64,000 bases of DNA from JAFARZ01 sp035651595 (GCA_035651595.1 DASRFJ010000294.1:1-64000), one strand, 5' to 3'; counted from the first letter of the stretch, positions 1-8,798 are shown. Made by a program: numbers and translations. Notes: generated by a model from the letters alone, not told the origin.

Positions 1-572
1 CCGGACCGCAGCGCCCAGCCGGCCACCTTGTCCACCGCGTTGTGCCGGCCCACGTCCTCGCGCAGCACGAGCAGCTCACCGGCCGCGGTGAACAGGCCGG
101 CCGCGTGCAGTCCGCCGGTGCTGGCGAACACCCGCTGGGCGTGCCGTAGCCGGTCCGGCAGCGAGGCCAGCACCGCGGCGGACACCCGCACGGGATCGGC
201 GGCCACGTCGAACCGGGAGCGCACCCGGATCGCCTCGATGCTGTCCTTGCCGCACACCCCGCACGCGCTCGTGGTCACGAAGTTCCGCGACGAAGGTGCC
301 AGCGCGGCGCCAGCCGCGGGCGACACCGCGGCCACGTTCTCGTCGCACATGCGGATCTCGCGCACCTGGTCGAGCGAACCGAGCAGGCCCTCGGTGTACA
401 GGAAGCCGGCGGCCAGGTCGATGTCGTCGCCGGGGGTCCGCATCGTCACGGTCAGCGGCTCGCCGTCGATCCGGATCTCCAGTGGCTCCTCGACGGCGAG
501 CAGGTCACCTCGCTGTTCGACAGCGTCGTCGCGTACCCGCGACACTCGCCAGCGCGTCGTCTTGCCGCTCAT
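1..572 (-). CDS. fdhD: Formate dehydrogenase accessory sulfurtransferase FdhD (partial, C-terminus off the window)
   Basis: FdhD-family protein. In the family it transfers sulfur to the molybdenum/tungsten bis-MGD cofactor and is required for formate dehydrogenase activity in the cytoplasm. The 190 visible residues start at the ATG at 572 and run off the left edge, so the C-terminus is missing. The sulfur-carrying CxxC is present at about residues 104-107 in the context SACGVCGKD, and the late family motif EDVGRHNAVDK is readable close to the cut. No formate dehydrogenase subunit gene is in the window. A tungstate/molybdate-type importer lies about 54 kb away, so any link between them is only a metabolic inference. 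Confidence 0.93.
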   Translation of the reverse strand, partial: MSGKTTRWRVSRVRDDAVEQRGDLLAVEEPLEIRIDGEPLTVTMRTPGDDIDLAAGFLYTEGLLGSLDQVREIRMCDENVAAVSPAAGAALAPSSRNFVTTSACGVCGKDSIEAIRVRSRFDVAADPVRVSAAVLASLPDRLRHAQRVFASTGGLHAAGLFTAAGELLVLREDVGRHNAVDKVAGWALRS

Positions 573-608
573 ACGACCACGTTACGCCCGCCCGAACGCC
601 CGACGTGT

Positions 609-790
609 CGCGCGCTCGTTAGCTGGCTGCCCGAAGTGCGCGCTTATGTCCGGTCCGTTCGGCGCTAGCTCCGCCTCCGCGAGGGGGATCGAAATTACTG
701 CGGACACTTACCCCCCCGATCTGGGAGGGTAACTGTCCGCAATAATCCGGTGCGCCTGACGGCGCGCCCGGAATATGGCTTATGTCCCGT
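609..790. repeat. Dispersed palindromic element, copy A
   Basis: First of three long copies of an intergenic element (others at 7662-7850 and 19958-20130, half copy at 54372-54450). The core is an inverted repeat with 20-nt arms at 694-713 and 727-746, reading roughly TGCGGACACTTACCC, short loop, GGGTAACTGTCCGCA. The left arm has C where other copies have T (attact for attatt), and the right arm reads taact instead of taagt, so this copy has two arm mismatches. Similarity to the other copies continues on both sides: upstream the TCCGGTCCGTTCG-type block, downstream a second small GC hairpin at about 750-768 and the tail GGCTTATGTCC. With the terminator at 961-991 it fills most of the 437-bp gap between fdhD and the sigma-factor gene. 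Confidence 0.85.
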
Positions 791-960
791 CTGCGGGGCG
801 GGGGAGGGGCGCGCAATGGCAATGAGACCGTGCGGCACGCTGACATGTCCCGCCTAGCGCCTTTCCCGCCATGGAACCGGCGCGGCGCCCGGTGGCGCCG
901 CCTGCGGGGGCCGGTACGCCGGCGCGGAGCTGGCGTAAGGCGAGCTGCGGAGAAGCGAAA

Positions 961-991
961 AGCCGGGCCCGGCGGGAGGACGGGCCCGGCT
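961..991 (-). terminator. Rho-independent terminator of the sigma-factor gene
   Basis: Perfect 11-bp inverted repeat, AGCCGGGCCCG at 961-971 and CGGGCCCGGCT at 981-991, with a 9-nt loop, about 20 bp past the stop of the minus-strand sigma-factor gene. On the minus strand the stem is followed by TTTTCGC, so it fits an intrinsic terminator. The other strand also has a T-rich tail (TTTCGGTTTT), so it may act in both directions. Confidence 0.8.
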
Positions 992-1009
992 TTCGGTTTT
1001 GCGGGAGGC

Positions 1010-2317
1010 CTAACTAGCGAAATCAAGCAGCGGCTGCGCGCGCGACGGGTGCCGCAGCTTGGACAGCGACTGCTTCTCAAGCTGGCGGATCCGCTCCCGG
1101 GTCAGCCCGAGCGCGCGGCCGATCTCGTCCAGCGTGTGCGGGTTGCCGTCGTACAGGCCGAACCGCATCGCCATGATCGTCGCCTCACGCGGCGTCAGCG
1201 CGTCAAGCGCCGAACGCAGCTGCTCCGCCATCAGCTGCCGGTCAACCAGCTCGGAGGCTTCCGGCGCGTCGACGTCCTCGATCAGGTCGCCGATCGACGT
1301 CTCGCCGTCCTCGCCGATCGTGGAGTCCAGCGAGATCGGCTGGCGTGAGGTGCGCAGCAGCTCTTCGATCTGGTCCGGCGTACGGTCCAGCTCGACGGCC
1401 AGCTCCTCGGGAGTGGGCTCGCGGCCGAGGCGCTGGTGCATGTCACGCTCGACACGGGACAGCTTGGACAGCATCTCGAGCACGTGCACCGGCAGCCGGA
1501 TGGTCCGCGCGGAGTCCGCGAACCCGCGCTGGATCGCCTGCCGGATCCACCACATCGCGTAGGTCGAGAACTTGTACCCCTTCGTGTAGTCGAACTTCTC
1601 GACCGCACGGATCAGGCCCAGGTTCCCTTCCTGCACCACGTCGAGCAGCGACAGGCCACGGTCGCTGTACTTCTTGGCCACCGACACCACCAGGCGCAGG
1701 TTGGCCTCGAGCATGTGCGACTTGGCGCGCCGCCCGTCCTCGGCCACCAGCTCCAGGTCGCGGCGGTAATCGTCGGACAGGCCGGTAGCGCTCTCCAGCT
1801 TGTGCTCGGCGAACAGGCCGGCCTCGATCCGCTTGGCGAGGTCCACCTCCTGCTCGGCCGTCAGCAGGCTGGTCCGCCCGATGGACTTCAGGTACGTGTG
1901 CACCGAGTCACCCATCGCGGGCGTCTGGTCGTCCAGGTCCTTGCCCGCGGTGTCGTCGGACAGCGCGGCCGCCTCGGCTTCCGCGTCGGCGTCCAGGCTG
2001 ACCACGTCGGCGTCGTCTATGTCGTCCATCGCCGGCTCGTCGGCGGGCTCGCTCGCCTTGGCCTGGCGCGTTGTCTTGCGGCCCTTGTTACCGGGCAGCT
2101 GCTCATCCGCCAGCCGCACTCCAGCCTCACTCAGTTCGCGCAGGATGGACCGACCCTCCGCGGGAGTCAGGCCCGCCGCGTCAAACGCGGTCCTCAACTC
2201 GGAAAGAGACAGGCGGCCTTGACTGCGGCCACGCTGGATAAGGTCATCCACGCGGCTCATGCTCAGCTCATCATCCATCGTCGCCGTCGTCGACGCTGCA
2301 GTTGCGGTCCGTGGCAT
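1010..2317 (-). CDS. RNA polymerase sigma factor, primary-type sigma-70 (SigA/HrdB-like group 1 or 2)
   Basis: Directs core RNA polymerase to housekeeping-type promoters. The 435-residue protein has a region-1.1-like start (LIQRGRSQGRLSLSEL), an acidic linker rich in Asp/Glu/Ala, full region 2 including DVVQEGNLGLIRAVEKFDY and the -10-melting stretch KFSTYAMWWIRQAI, region 3, and region 4 with the -35 helix LTRERIRQLEKQSLSKLRHPS. The start at 2317 is chosen because GGGAGG lies just upstream; 40 further in-frame codons precede it without such a site. It is shorter than HrdB proteins of about 510 residues and ends LLDFAS rather than the usual LRDYLD-type tail. It could therefore be the principal sigma factor or a close paralogue of the SigB/HrdA type. 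A strong terminator follows at 961-991. Confidence 0.93.
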   Translation of the reverse strand: MPRTATAASTTATMDDELSMSRVDDLIQRGRSQGRLSLSELRTAFDAAGLTPAEGRSILRELSEAGVRLADEQLPGNKGRKTTRQAKASEPADEPAMDDIDDADVVSLDADAEAEAAALSDDTAGKDLDDQTPAMGDSVHTYLKSIGRTSLLTAEQEVDLAKRIEAGLFAEHKLESATGLSDDYRRDLELVAEDGRRAKSHMLEANLRLVVSVAKKYSDRGLSLLDVVQEGNLGLIRAVEKFDYTKGYKFSTYAMWWIRQAIQRGFADSARTIRLPVHVLEMLSKLSRVERDMHQRLGREPTPEELAVELDRTPDQIEELLRTSRQPISLDSTIGEDGETSIGDLIEDVDAPEASELVDRQLMAEQLRSALDALTPREATIMAMRFGLYDGNPHTLDEIGRALGLTRERIRQLEKQSLSKLRHPSRAQPLLDFAS

Positions 2318-2485
2318 GAGGCACCTCCCTCTCCCTAGAACGCGCGCAGCGCGCGCTCCGTTCAATCCGTAACGGGTTTCCGCCAAGTACCCCGCTCGAC
2401 CCCGCGTAGTCCTCAGCGGAGGTATTGTCCCGGGCACTAATTAGTAACGCTGGATAGCTCAGTTTGTTCCCGCCCCGTACACTTC

Positions 2486-3673
2486 TCAGCTTCCGCTAAG
2501 GTCCCGGCGAAGCCGCGCCAGATCCTGCTTCCCGCTCGGGAGCATCGGAACGGCGTCCACCACTACGACCCTGCTAGGGGCAGCGTAACGTGGCAGCCGC
2601 TCCTTCACATGCATCCGGAGCATTTTCAGCGTCGGCGGGTCGGCCGGGTCGGCCGGCACGATCACCGCAACGACCCGTTCGCCCCATTCTGGGTCGGATT
2701 GCCCCACGACCGCGACGTCCCGAACTCCCGGGCAGGAGGCCAGCGCCGCCGTGACCTCGGCGGGGATCACCTTGTGGCCGCCGGTGTTGATCACGTCGTC
2801 CGCCCGGCCCAGCACCGTCAGCCTGCCCGCGGCGTCCACCGACCCCAGGTCCCCCGTGCGGAACCAGCCGTCGGCCGGTGCCGCCGGGCCGCCCCAGTAT
2901 CCCTGGAACAGCACGGCCCCGCCGATCCATACCCGCCCGTCCCTGATATCGATCCGGACCCCGTCCAGCGGCATGCCGTCGTACACACAGCCGCCGCACG
3001 TCTCCGACATCCCGTAGGTGGTGACGACCGGCACCCCGGCCCGCCGCGCGTCCGCGAGCAGCCCCGGATTGGCCGCCGCGCCGCCGAGCAGAACGCTTTT
3101 GAACGTGTTCAATATCGACAAGTCGACACCAAGGCGCTGAAGCTGCGTAGGCACGAGAGACACATGGGCCACACCGGCACCGGCGCTCTCTGCAATCGCT
3201 TGCGCATCTGCCCGCGCCGCCCAGGCCGGCTCCGTGCCGCCGACCAGCGACCTGACCAGCACCTGGAGGCCGGCGATGTGCGTCACCGGCAGGCAGCACA
3301 GCCACCGCTCACCGGGCCGCGCGCCGACCCTGGCCAGCGAGGCGCGGGCCGAATGGCGCAGCGCAGCGGCGCTGAGCAGCACGCCCTTGGGCTCTCCGGT
3401 GGATCCGGAGGTGCCGACGATGACCGCTGTGTCTTCGCTCACACCCGATCCGGCGGAACGTACGGTGGTGACACCTCCGGCATCCTCGATCTCGTCCGGG
3501 CCGAACGTGCGCATCAGCGCGTCTAGCTGGGTAGCTGGCGCGGTGGCGTCGAGCGGCAAGATGGCGGGGCCGCTGCCGTCGAGCGCGGCGGCCAGCCGCT
3601 CGGTGAACCGCGGCCCCTGCTGGGCGATGTGTGCGCGGTCCACCAGGACCGCGCGCAAGGAACGCTCCGTCAC
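2486..3673 (-). CDS. menE: o-Succinylbenzoate-CoA ligase MenE
   Basis: ATP-dependent acyl-CoA synthetase of the classical menaquinone pathway (o-succinylbenzoate to OSB-CoA). The 395-residue ORF shows the ANL-superfamily AMP-binding motif GTSGSTGEPKGV at about residues 87-98, YGMSETCGG, the TGDLG hinge-region motif, GRADDVINTGGHKV and a C-terminal catalytic Lys in LPSGKQDL. Length fits actinobacterial MenE, which is short for the superfamily. It is transcribed away from menC; the start codons are only about 41 bp apart, so the two promoters share a small divergent region. Confidence 0.95.
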   Translation of the reverse strand: MTERSLRAVLVDRAHIAQQGPRFTERLAAALDGSGPAILPLDATAPATQLDALMRTFGPDEIEDAGGVTTVRSAGSGVSEDTAVIVGTSGSTGEPKGVLLSAAALRHSARASLARVGARPGERWLCCLPVTHIAGLQVLVRSLVGGTEPAWAARADAQAIAESAGAGVAHVSLVPTQLQRLGVDLSILNTFKSVLLGGAAANPGLLADARRAGVPVVTTYGMSETCGGCVYDGMPLDGVRIDIRDGRVWIGGAVLFQGYWGGPAAPADGWFRTGDLGSVDAAGRLTVLGRADDVINTGGHKVIPAEVTAALASCPGVRDVAVVGQSDPEWGERVVAVIVPADPADPPTLKMLRMHVKERLPRYAAPSRVVVVDAVPMLPSGKQDLARLRRDLSGS

Positions 3674-3714
3674 GGTCGTTAAGGTTAGAACTCTGCGGAG
3701 TGGAGGTGGAGCGG

Positions 3715-4665
3715 GTGGTCGGGATTTCGAACGCGTTCAAATCCCTCCGGGCGTTCGCTATCCCGATGACGGTGAAGTTCCGCGGCATCACGGTCAGGGA
3801 GGGTGCGCTCCTCGAGGGACCGGCCGGCTGGGGTGAGTTCTCGCCGTTCGCCGAGTACGGTCCGCAGGAGTCCGCCCGCTGGCTGGCCAGCGCCCTGGAG
3901 TCGGCGCGGTCCGGCTGGCCGGAGCCGGTCAGGGACCGGATCCCGGTGAACGTCACGGTCCCGGCGACCGAACCCGACCGAGCCAGGCGGATCGTCGCGG
4001 CGTCCGGATGCCGTACCGCGAAAGTCAAGGTCGCCGAGCGTGGTCAGCCGGACGGCGACGACGTGGCCAGGGTCGAGGCGGTGCGCGACGCGCTGGGCCC
4101 GGACGGCAGGATCCGGGTGGACGCCAACGGCGGCTGGGACGTCGACCGTGCCCGCGCGATGCTGCGGGAGCTGGGCAAATTCGGTCTGGAGTACGCGGAA
4201 CAGCCGTGCGCGACGCTGGACGAGATGGCCGAGTTGCGGCGGCACACCGACGTGCCGATCGCCGCGGATGAGTCGATCCGCCGCGCCGAGGACCCGCTGC
4301 GCGTGCGCGCGGCCGGCGCGGCCGACATCGTCGTGCTGAAGGTGCAGCCGCTGGGCGGCGTGCGGGCCGCGCTGCGGGTGGCCGAGGCGTGCGGCCTGCC
4401 GGTCGTGGTGTCGAGTGCCGTGGACACGTCGGTCGGCCTGGCGGCCGGCGTCGCGCTCGCCGCCGCCCTGCCCGAGCTGCCGTATGCCTGCGGCCTGGCT
4501 ACGATGTCGCTGCTGTCCGGCGACGTCACCGCCGCGCCGCTGACCGCGGCCGGGGGAGAGCTGCCGGTCCGGCGGCCCGACGTCGATCCCGCGGCGCTGG
4601 CCCGCTGGGAAACCGATCCCGCCCCGTGGCGCGCACGGGCACAAGCCGCGGAGCGGTATCTGTGA
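3715..4665 (+). CDS. menC: o-Succinylbenzoate synthase MenC
   Basis: Enolase-superfamily dehydratase that converts SHCHC to o-succinylbenzoate. Catalytic residues of the family are visible: the KVKVAE lysine pair, the metal ligands in VDANGG, EQPC and AADES, and the second base in VLKVQPLGG. It aligns end to end with mycobacterial-type MenC (FAIPMTVKFRGITVREG near the N-terminus). The annotated start is the GTG at 3715, preceded by GGAGG at 8 nt; in-frame GTGs at 3700 and 3706 and an ATG at 3766 are alternatives. Its TGA overlaps the GTG of menD (GTGA), so the two genes are translationally coupled. Confidence 0.94.
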   Translation: MVGISNAFKSLRAFAIPMTVKFRGITVREGALLEGPAGWGEFSPFAEYGPQESARWLASALESARSGWPEPVRDRIPVNVTVPATEPDRARRIVAASGCRTAKVKVAERGQPDGDDVARVEAVRDALGPDGRIRVDANGGWDVDRARAMLRELGKFGLEYAEQPCATLDEMAELRRHTDVPIAADESIRRAEDPLRVRAAGAADIVVLKVQPLGGVRAALRVAEACGLPVVVSSAVDTSVGLAAGVALAAALPELPYACGLATMSLLSGDVTAAPLTAAGGELPVRRPDVDPAALARWETDPAPWRARAQAAERYL

Positions 4666-6488
4666 ATCCGTCGACCGCGTTCGGCGTCACGTTCGCCGAC
4701 GAGCTTGCGCGCTGCGGCCTGCGTGAGGTGGTGATCGCACCCGGCTCGCGGAGCACGCCGCTGGCGATGGCGTTCCTCGACCAGGAGCGGCGCGGCCGGC
4801 TCCGGCTGCACGTCCGGCTGGACGAGCGGTCCGCCGCGTTCACCGCGCTCGGCCTGGCCAAGGCCAGCCGGCGGCCGGTCGCGGTGCTGTGCACCTCCGG
4901 TACCGCGGCGGCCAACTTCCACCCGGCGGTGATCGAGGCCGACGAGGCCGCCATCCCGCTGCTCGTGCTCACCGCTGACCGGCCGCCCGAGCTGCGCCAG
5001 ACCGGTGCCAGTCAGGCGATCGACCAGATCAAGCTGTACGGCGGCGCGGTGCGCTGGTTCAGCGAGGCCGGGGTCCCCGAGCTGCGGCCGGACCTGGCCG
5101 CGACGGCCGCGTACTGGCGCTCGCTCGCCTGCCAGGCGTGGATCCACGCGGCGGGCCAGGCCGCCGGCCTACCTGGCCCGGTGCACCTGAACCTCGCGTT
5201 CCGCGACCCGCTGGTGCCGGATCCCGGCGAGCCGGCCGAGCCGTTGCCCGGACGCCCGGACGGCGAGCGCTGGACCCGGCCCTGCGCCGCCGCGCACCAG
5301 CGCGACGCGCTTGACCTGCCGTGGACCGAACGCGGCGTGGTGATCTGCGGTGACGGCGACTACGACGCGGCCGCGCTGACCGAGCTGGCGGAGCGGGCCG
5401 GCTGGCCGGTGCTCGCGGAGCCGTCGTCCGGCGCGCGCCGGGGGCCGAACACGCTCTCCGCCTACCAGTACCTGCTGGGCAACGCCGGCTTCCATGCCGA
5501 GCACCGGCCGGACGTGATCGTGTCGGCGGGGCGTCCCGGGTTGTCCCGCGCCCAGACAGCGTTCCTGGGGAATGCGGCGGCGTGCCGCCATGTCGTTCTG
5601 GCCCAAGGAACGCAGCGATGGGCGGACCCGCAGCGGGCCGCGACCGATGTGGCGCCGGCGGTCCGCCTGACCGGGCAAGCGGCCGGGCCGGGGGACTGGC
5701 TGGCCGGCTGGCGGGACGCGGATCGCGCCGTCCGGCGCGCGCTTGACGTGCTGCTGGACGCCGAGGAGGGGCCGAGCGAGCCGCGGGTGGCGCGGGACCT
5801 GGCGGCGGCGCTGCCGGAGGGCGCGCTGCTGTGGACCGGATCGAGCATGCCGGTACGCGATCTGGATTGCCACATGGCCGCCAGGGACGACATCCGCGTG
5901 CTCGCCAGCAGGGGAGCGAGCGGTATCGACGGCACGACTTCGGCGGCGATCGGCGCGGCGCTCGCGCACCACGGGCCGTCGTTCGCGCTGCTCGGCGACC
6001 TCGCCTTCCTGCACGACGCGCCCGGGCTCGGCATCGGTCCGCGCGAGGCCAGGCCCGACCTGTGCCTGGTCGTGGTGAACAACGACGGCGGCGGCATCTT
6101 CTCCATGCTCGAGCAAGCCTCGTTCGACGGGTTCGAGCGGCTCTTCGGCACGCCGCACAACGCCGCGCTGCATCACGTGGCGGCCGCGTTCGGCGTGCCG
6201 TACCAGCTCCTGGAGCACCCGGAGGACTTGGTCAAGTGCCTTCAGGGCAGCGGCGTGCGGATGATCGAGGTGCGCACCGACCGGGCGGCGAGCGCGGACC
6301 TTCGCGCGCGGCTGCGCGCGGCCGCGGACGAGGTTCTAGCGTTACAGGTATGGCCCTCTCCGGCGGAAGACCCGCCACGCTCTACGACGTCGCGCGCGAG
6401 GCGGGCGTATCGACGGCGACCGTGTCCCGTGTGGTGCATGGCCAGGACCGCGTGCGGGCGGTCACCCGCCGCCGCGTGCTCGATGTGA
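4662..6488 (+). CDS. menD: SEPHCHC synthase MenD, with an extended 3' end overlapping the next gene
   Basis: Thiamine-diphosphate enzyme joining isochorismate and 2-oxoglutarate, first committed step of menaquinone synthesis. Visible features: the glutamate in RLDERSAAF, CTSGTAAANF, and the ThDP/Mg binding block LLGDLAFLHD ... VVNNDGGGIF. The GTG start overlaps the menC stop. Family members end at about 550-570 residues, close to the sequence AADEVLAL here (about 6340). This frame instead runs on for about 45 more codons to 6488, overlapping the start of the downstream lacI-type gene by 139 nt. The extra tail (SPAEDPPRSTTSRARRAYRR) has no MenD character. A one-base shift near 6335 would give a TAG exactly at the expected end, so a frameshift or loss of the native stop is likely. 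Confidence 0.93.
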   Translation: MNPSTAFGVTFADELARCGLREVVIAPGSRSTPLAMAFLDQERRGRLRLHVRLDERSAAFTALGLAKASRRPVAVLCTSGTAAANFHPAVIEADEAAIPLLVLTADRPPELRQTGASQAIDQIKLYGGAVRWFSEAGVPELRPDLAATAAYWRSLACQAWIHAAGQAAGLPGPVHLNLAFRDPLVPDPGEPAEPLPGRPDGERWTRPCAAAHQRDALDLPWTERGVVICGDGDYDAAALTELAERAGWPVLAEPSSGARRGPNTLSAYQYLLGNAGFHAEHRPDVIVSAGRPGLSRAQTAFLGNAAACRHVVLAQGTQRWADPQRAATDVAPAVRLTGQAAGPGDWLAGWRDADRAVRRALDVLLDAEEGPSEPRVARDLAAALPEGALLWTGSSMPVRDLDCHMAARDDIRVLASRGASGIDGTTSAAIGAALAHHGPSFALLGDLAFLHDAPGLGIGPREARPDLCLVVVNNDGGGIFSMLEQASFDGFERLFGTPHNAALHHVAAAFGVPYQLLEHPEDLVKCLQGSGVRMIEVRTDRAASADLRARLRAAADEVLALQVWPSPAEDPPRSTTSRARRAYRRRPCPVWCMARTACGRSPAAACSM

Positions 6489-7411
6489 TCGAGGCGCTTG
6501 GCTACGTTCCCGACGCGGCGGCACAGAGCATGGCGACCCAGCGCAAGGAGGTCATCGGGTTCCTCGCGGTGGAAAACCGCAGCTCCGACACCGACGTCGA
6601 GCAGGGTGGCCTGCTGTTCGTCGAAGAGGTGCTGCGCGGGATCGAGGCGGTGCTGAGCGAGATCGAGTGGTCGGTGCTGATCTCGCTGCCGCACGGCAAC
6701 GACCCGAGCGCCGCACGGCGGCGGATGCGCAAGATATCCGCCAAGGTCGACGGCATGATCATCTCTGAGGGAATCGTGGCGCAGCCGCTGCTGACGCAGC
6801 TCGCCGGCCGGATCCCGGTCGTGCTGGTGGCCGGCCCCGCCGACGTGCCGCTCGATGTGTTCAGCGCGGACAACCGGGGCGGCACCCGCGATCTGGTCGC
6901 CCACCTGATCGAGGTGCATGGCAAGAAGCGGCTGTTCGGCGTCGACGGACCGCCGGAGGCTCCGGACGCGGTGGAACGGCGGGCCGCGCTGCTCGATGCC
7001 GTCGCGGAGTACCCGGGTGTGGCGCTGACCGGAAGCTTTCAGGGCCAGTTCGCGACGCTCAGCGGCCAGCTCGCCGCCCGCGCCATCGGCGCGCTGCCGC
7101 GGCGTGACCTGCCCGACGCGCTGGTCTGCGCCAACGACCAGATGGCGATCGGCGCGATCCGCGAGCTTCAGCAGGTGGGGCTCCGCGTACCGGACGACAT
7201 CGCCGTCGTCGGCTTCGACGACATGCAGGCGGGGACGCTGATCTCGCCTGCCCTGACCACCGCCCGCCAGCCGATGCGCCTGCTCGGCGAGCGCGCCTGC
7301 GCCCAGCTGCTGCGCAGGATCGCGGACCCGTCTCTGGAGCGTCAGGTCGAGCGCCTGCCCACCGAACTGGTCATCAGGGAAAGCTGCGGATGCGCGCCGC
7401 CAGCCCGCTGA
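6350..7411 (+). CDS. LacI/GalR-family transcriptional regulator
   Basis: Sugar-type repressor of 353 residues. An N-terminal helix-turn-helix (ATLYDVAREAGVSTATVSR, hinge helix near YVPDAAAQSMA) is followed by a periplasmic-binding-like effector domain with typical blocks such as ALVCANDQMAIGAI and DIAVVGFDDMQAGTLISPALTT. The ATG at 6350 is the only sensible start, since the DNA-binding domain begins nine residues later; this places the start inside the overrun 3' end of menD. No sugar transporter or glycosidase lies next to it, so the target and ligand cannot be inferred. The C-terminus ends ESCGCAPPAR. Confidence 0.93.
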   Translation: MALSGGRPATLYDVAREAGVSTATVSRVVHGQDRVRAVTRRRVLDVIEALGYVPDAAAQSMATQRKEVIGFLAVENRSSDTDVEQGGLLFVEEVLRGIEAVLSEIEWSVLISLPHGNDPSAARRRMRKISAKVDGMIISEGIVAQPLLTQLAGRIPVVLVAGPADVPLDVFSADNRGGTRDLVAHLIEVHGKKRLFGVDGPPEAPDAVERRAALLDAVAEYPGVALTGSFQGQFATLSGQLAARAIGALPRRDLPDALVCANDQMAIGAIRELQQVGLRVPDDIAVVGFDDMQAGTLISPALTTARQPMRLLGERACAQLLRRIADPSLERQVERLPTELVIRESCGCAPPAR

Positions 7412-7661
7412 CCGTGCGCCAGCACGAACGGCAGCACCTGGCGCGAATCGTGACGTCCGCAGCGATGACGATCCAGGCGACGGCGAAGCCCCAGGTGGGC
7501 ACCCGTACGGCGGCGCGATCGCGTTCGCGCCGCTTTGTGTAGCGGGCGTGCATGCACCTGGCCAGCGACTTCGACCAGTTTCCCGGTCGCGTTCGGCCAG
7601 GGTCGGCCGTCCCCTTAACTTGTTCACCAAGCGTGCGCTCGAATCCGAGTTTTCCCGCCGT

Positions 7662-7850
7662 GTCGCGCGCGCTCGCTATGCAAGCTGCCCGAAATGCCTG
7701 CCTATATCCGGTACGTTCGACGCACGCTCCGGCTCCGAGAGGTGGGTCGAAATTATTGCGGACACTTACCCTCCCAAATCGGGGGGGTAAGTGTCCGCAA
7801 TAATCTGGCGCGCCTGCGGGGAGCCTCGGAATGTGGCTTATGTCCGGGTA
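7662..7850. repeat. Dispersed palindromic element, copy B (perfect arms)
   Basis: Second long copy. The arms, ATTATTGCGGACACTTACCC at 7752-7771 and its exact reverse complement at 7785-7804, form a 20-bp perfect stem with a 13-nt loop. Upstream similarity to copy A begins near the shared GTGTCGCGCGC block; downstream similarity runs through GGAATGTGGCTTATGTCC. It occupies the centre of the 583-bp gap between lacI and the DUF574 gene. The remainder of that gap (7412-7660 and 7850-7994) holds no gene I can support. Confidence 0.87.
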
Positions 7851-7994
7851 CGAGCGCGCCTGCGTCGCGTCGATAACGGCGCATGGGGTATCCGCGTGAG
7901 CTGTTCGGCGAGATTTCCGCAATGAGGACGAAGTGGAGGCGCGCAGCATGTCGGCGTTCTCGCTCGCTATCGGCCACCACGTCGTGACGGCGGA

Positions 7995-8798
7995 CTAGTG
8001 CTCGCGAATGCCGACGGCCGCGAGAACGCGGAACGGGCTGGTGACGGTGAGGCCGGGGTCGGGCATGTTCCCGCGCCACGCGTGTGCCAGCACGACGCCG
8101 GGCTCGACCAGCGCCAAGCCGGCCTCCGCCAGGAACGAGGCGACGTCCGTGCGGCTGTGGGTGTACGTCTGCGTCGTCGTATACGCCTGTCGAGCCCGCG
8201 CGGCGACCTCGGGATCGTCCGAGCCGATCACCGACACGGCCAGGACGCTTCCCGGGGCGAGCAGCCGCGTATACCTGCGGACCAGGTCGTGTGCGGTGGC
8301 GGCGCTCATAAAGTGCAGCACGGCCGCGAGCATCACGCACATTGGCTCGGCCGGATCGAGCAGATGCCCCAGCGTCTGCGGCGACATGACTGTTTCCGGC
8401 TGGGCCAGGTCAGCCCGGACGGCGGTCACCCCGTCCGGACCGGACAGCAGGGACTGGGCATGCAGCACGACGACCGGATCGCTGTCCACGTAGACCACCC
8501 GCGCGGACGCGATCACCCCCCTGGCGGCTTCGTGCACGGCGGGATGCGTCGGCAGCCCGGCACCCAGGTCGAGGAACTGGCGGATACCCCGGCTCGCCGC
8601 CCAGATGACGGCCCGGTTGACGAACTCCCTGTTCTGGCGCACGAGGGAGGGCAGCGACGGATCGAATTCGACCAGCTTGGCGGCCTGGACGCGGTCCACG
8701 GCGAAGTTGTCCTTGCCGCCGAGCAGCGCGTCGTACACCCGCGCCACATTCGGGACGCTGGTGTCGATGCCAGGAGGCGGTACCGCCGGATCATTCAT
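7995..8798 (-). CDS. DUF574-type S-adenosylmethionine methyltransferase (Methyltransf_19)
   Basis: Member of the actinomycete-expanded family of about 270-residue SAM methyltransferases whose substrates are mostly unknown. The hallmark N-terminus IDTSVPNVARVYDALLGGKDNFAVDR, the SAM-binding glycine loop LDLGAGLPTHPAVHEAA, the acidic residue in VYVDSDPVVVLHA, and the block AVLHFMSAATAHDLVRRY are all present. It ends at AVGIREH. The upstream metallophosphoesterase stops only 4 bp before this start, so the two genes form one minus-strand transcription unit. Confidence 0.92.
   Translation of the reverse strand: MNDPAVPPPGIDTSVPNVARVYDALLGGKDNFAVDRVQAAKLVEFDPSLPSLVRQNREFVNRAVIWAASRGIRQFLDLGAGLPTHPAVHEAARGVIASARVVYVDSDPVVVLHAQSLLSGPDGVTAVRADLAQPETVMSPQTLGHLLDPAEPMCVMLAAVLHFMSAATAHDLVRRYTRLLAPGSVLAVSVIGSDDPEVAARARQAYTTTQTYTHSRTDVASFLAEAGLALVEPGVVLAHAWRGNMPDPGLTVTSPFRVLAAVGIREH

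Noticed and set aside
28..732. 234-codon plus-strand frame at the left edge
   Set aside because: Antisense to fdhD and running into repeat copy A; Ser/Arg-rich without a domain.
7374..7949. 191-codon minus-strand frame covering repeat copy B
   Set aside because: Similar peptides (APDYCGHLP, GGVSVRNNF) recur at copies A and C only because the DNA repeat is copied; start, SD and codon bias are lacking. A short piece (PTWGFAVAWIVIAADV) looks membrane-like but is too little to call.
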